The notes below the pieces were generated by a model. It saw only the letters and a list, made by a program, of their open reading frames with translations. It had not been told where the DNA came from and ran no database searches. Positions 62,793 to 64,000 of a DNA stretch of 64,000 bases are shown piece after piece (position 1 is the stretch's first letter; every line of letters starts with the position of its first letter). The DNA comes from Ancylobacter sp. Lp-2. Its GTDB lineage: Bacteria > Pseudomonadota > Alphaproteobacteria > Rhizobiales > Xanthobacteraceae. The stretch covers positions 62,001-126,000 of the forward strand of contig NZ_JAJALI010000001.1 in assembly GCF_020523795.1 (NCBI RefSeq), written 5' to 3'. The translations under genes and the position numbers were made by a program.

Positions 62793-64000
62793 ATGGGAAC
62801 GGCGAGCGACAAGGAAATCAAGGGCGCGTGGGTAATCCACCACGGTCGCAAGCTCGTTCTGGATGTGAACGGGCCAGCGGAGTTTCCCGCCATTAACGAG
62901 GCGGCGAAGGCCGCGACCCTCCTCACTAAGCTCGGCCAAACAAACCAGGCAACCGTCACCAAGCTTGAAGCGCGCGCTATCGCTGTGGCCTCGGGTCTCG
63001 ATCCCCGGTTGGAGCTAAATGGGCTTCTCCAGGTGCTTGAGCGCAAGCGCCTGATCGACCAGTCCAAGGACGACATCTCTATTCTGGGCGTCACGACGCG
63101 CGGCTCGCTTGGTCATGCCACCGACATCTACAACGAGGCCGAGCCGAGCACCTACGAAGAAGCGTCAATCACGCTGGCGGAAGTTGCTTCGGAGGCACCC
63201 ATCCGGCGCGCCGATGTTTCGCAACGGATCGGCGATACGCACAAGCTCACCAATGCTCAGGTCGGCGATTTTCTCGATCGTGCCGAAGGCATCGGATTTG
63301 TCGACAAAGAGGGTGATGGAAACGACCGGCTGCTGTTTAACGGCAACCTTTTCCGCCGGTCGTCCGTCGTCAAAACCCAGAAGGTACTAACCTCCCTCAC
63401 CGATGCCGAACAGCGTTTGATCAGCGAGATCTCCGAACAACTGTCCAAGAGCGGATGCTTGAGCGTCCAGCACGTTGAGCACGTTCTGTCGAAGCCGCTC
63501 TTCGAGAAGCTGGTTGCGGCAGCCGTCTATGATCTCAACGAGGTCACGAACGAGCAGGGCAGCCATGTCTACGTCACTGCACCCGCCGCCTTTCATAAGT
63601 TTGTCGATCCGATGGTTGATGATTGCTTCGACATGGCGAAGTCGCTTGTGGCGGCGCTCACCTACGGCATGGTTTCTCGGTCATCCTCCCAAGGCCGGAT
63701 CACGCAGCTTCCTGCACTTGTGAGCAAGCTAATCTCGGGCCGTGAGGTTGGGCCGACAACTTCCATTGGACAGGACTATCGGGTTCTTGAGGTCAACGGC
63801 GTCGTCAAGCTCCGGCGTGACGCGAATTATGCTAATCGTTACTATCTGCGGCTGCTCAAGAGGGAGGTAGGAGAGCTTGCGTTGCAGGTGCTTACGCAAG
63901 GTAATGCCTATGCCCAATCTCTAGCCGATCTGCCCAGCGCGCCCATGGCAGGATACGTTGGCCCCGAAGAGAGCCGAACCTCAATTCGTAAGAACCAATC
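62793..64000 (+). CDS. Partner protein of the GHKL cassette (partial)
   Basis: The frame from ATG 62793 (AGGGGGG just upstream) is open to the window edge, over 400 residues. It starts MGTASDKEIKGAWVIHHGRKLVLDVNGPAEFPAINEAAKAATLLTKLGQT. The rest is largely helical with possible winged-helix segments (PIRRADVSQRIGDTHKLTNAQVGDFLDRAEGIGFVD; SVQHVEHVLSKPLFEKLVAAAVYDL). I do not recognise the family. It follows the ATPase gene by 30 bp and is probably its functional partner. Confidence 0.7.
   Translation, partial: MGTASDKEIKGAWVIHHGRKLVLDVNGPAEFPAINEAAKAATLLTKLGQTNQATVTKLEARAIAVASGLDPRLELNGLLQVLERKRLIDQSKDDISILGVTTRGSLGHATDIYNEAEPSTYEEASITLAEVASEAPIRRADVSQRIGDTHKLTNAQVGDFLDRAEGIGFVDKEGDGNDRLLFNGNLFRRSSVVKTQKVLTSLTDAEQRLISEISEQLSKSGCLSVQHVEHVLSKPLFEKLVAAAVYDLNEVTNEQGSHVYVTAPAAFHKFVDPMVDDCFDMAKSLVAALTYGMVSRSSSQGRITQLPALVSKLISGREVGPTTSIGQDYRVLEVNGVVKLRRDANYANRYYLRLLKREVGELALQVLTQGNAYAQSLADLPSAPMAGYVGPEESRTSIRKNQ

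Noticed and set aside
1-64000. CRISPR array or cas genes
   Set aside because: No regularly spaced repeat cluster and no Cas-like protein was seen.

Overview
The window looks like chromosomal accessory DNA of a sphingomonad-type alphaproteobacterium. The genes are mostly GC-rich and tightly packed. The conjugation and partition genes (TraG, TraF-type peptidase, DUF2840, ParA, RepA-like initiator, AlpA-type HTH, DUF2285, DUF736, DUF932, DUF3363 relaxase) form the set typical of integrative elements in Sphingomonadales and Rhizobiales. No taxonomic search could be run, so this is inference from gene content and composition.

Layout. (1) 0-7.3 kb: a divergent MocR-type regulator and an overlapping hydantoinase A / hydantoinase B / SIS-domain / nitrilase operon, probably for catabolism of a cyclic amide or nitrile. 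(2) 7.5-17.5 kb: a scrapyard of two GNAT acetyltransferases, an intact 849-bp IS5-type element, an AraC regulator, a secreted DUF1254/DUF1214 protein with a broken partial copy of its 3' end, metE and integrase remnants, and an IS3-type element with a duplicated end. (3) 17.5-27.7 kb: an AT-richer island with every gene on the minus strand. In transcription order it holds an aminotransferase, a 2-hydroxyacid-dehydrogenase-like protein, a half-length alanyl-tRNA-synthetase-like protein, a beta-hydroxyacid dehydrogenase, a tRNA gene, a methyltransferase, a MATE exporter, an unrecognised 628-residue protein and a tandem GNAT-like protein. (4) 28.2-29.8 kb: a degenerate IS3-type transposase fused to a truncated trbB. 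(5) 29.9-60.4 kb: the backbone of an integrative conjugative element with cargo. The cargo includes a FUSC/HlyD/NodT efflux operon, an SDR-MFS pair, and a metallo-hydrolase/tautomerase/EthD-like operon with its LysR regulator. (6) 60.4 kb to the end: a ribbon-helix-helix regulator, a 22-codon coupling ORF, a GHKL ATPase with a C-terminal nuclease-like motif, and a partner gene running off the window, which together resemble a defence cassette.

The most unusual object is the 17.5-27.7 kb island. Its tRNA has a long variable arm and G73 like a serine tRNA, an Arg-type UCU anticodon, room for an eight-pair acceptor stem and a G facing U70. It lies in the same transcription unit as a 436-residue AlaRS paralogue. 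An ungapped local alignment from memory to E. coli AlaRS shows loss of the Asp that holds the substrate amino group. The two residues that read G3:U70 also appear replaced. My reading is a dedicated synthetase-tRNA pair feeding a tRNA-dependent biosynthetic pathway, with the tandem-GNAT or the 628-residue protein as transferase and the MATE protein as exporter. This is inference and has not been tested.

The conjugative element is probably disabled. trbB ends in transposase sequence and no other mating-pore (trb) gene is visible. Its replication/partition operon (HTH, repA, parA, RHH, DUF2840, traF) is chained by ATGA overlaps or very short gaps. repA carries iteron-like repeats, DnaA-box-like sites and an AT-rich patch inside its 3' end. 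Two genes, one DUF932 and one ParB-like, share a nearly identical structured leader of about 230 bp.
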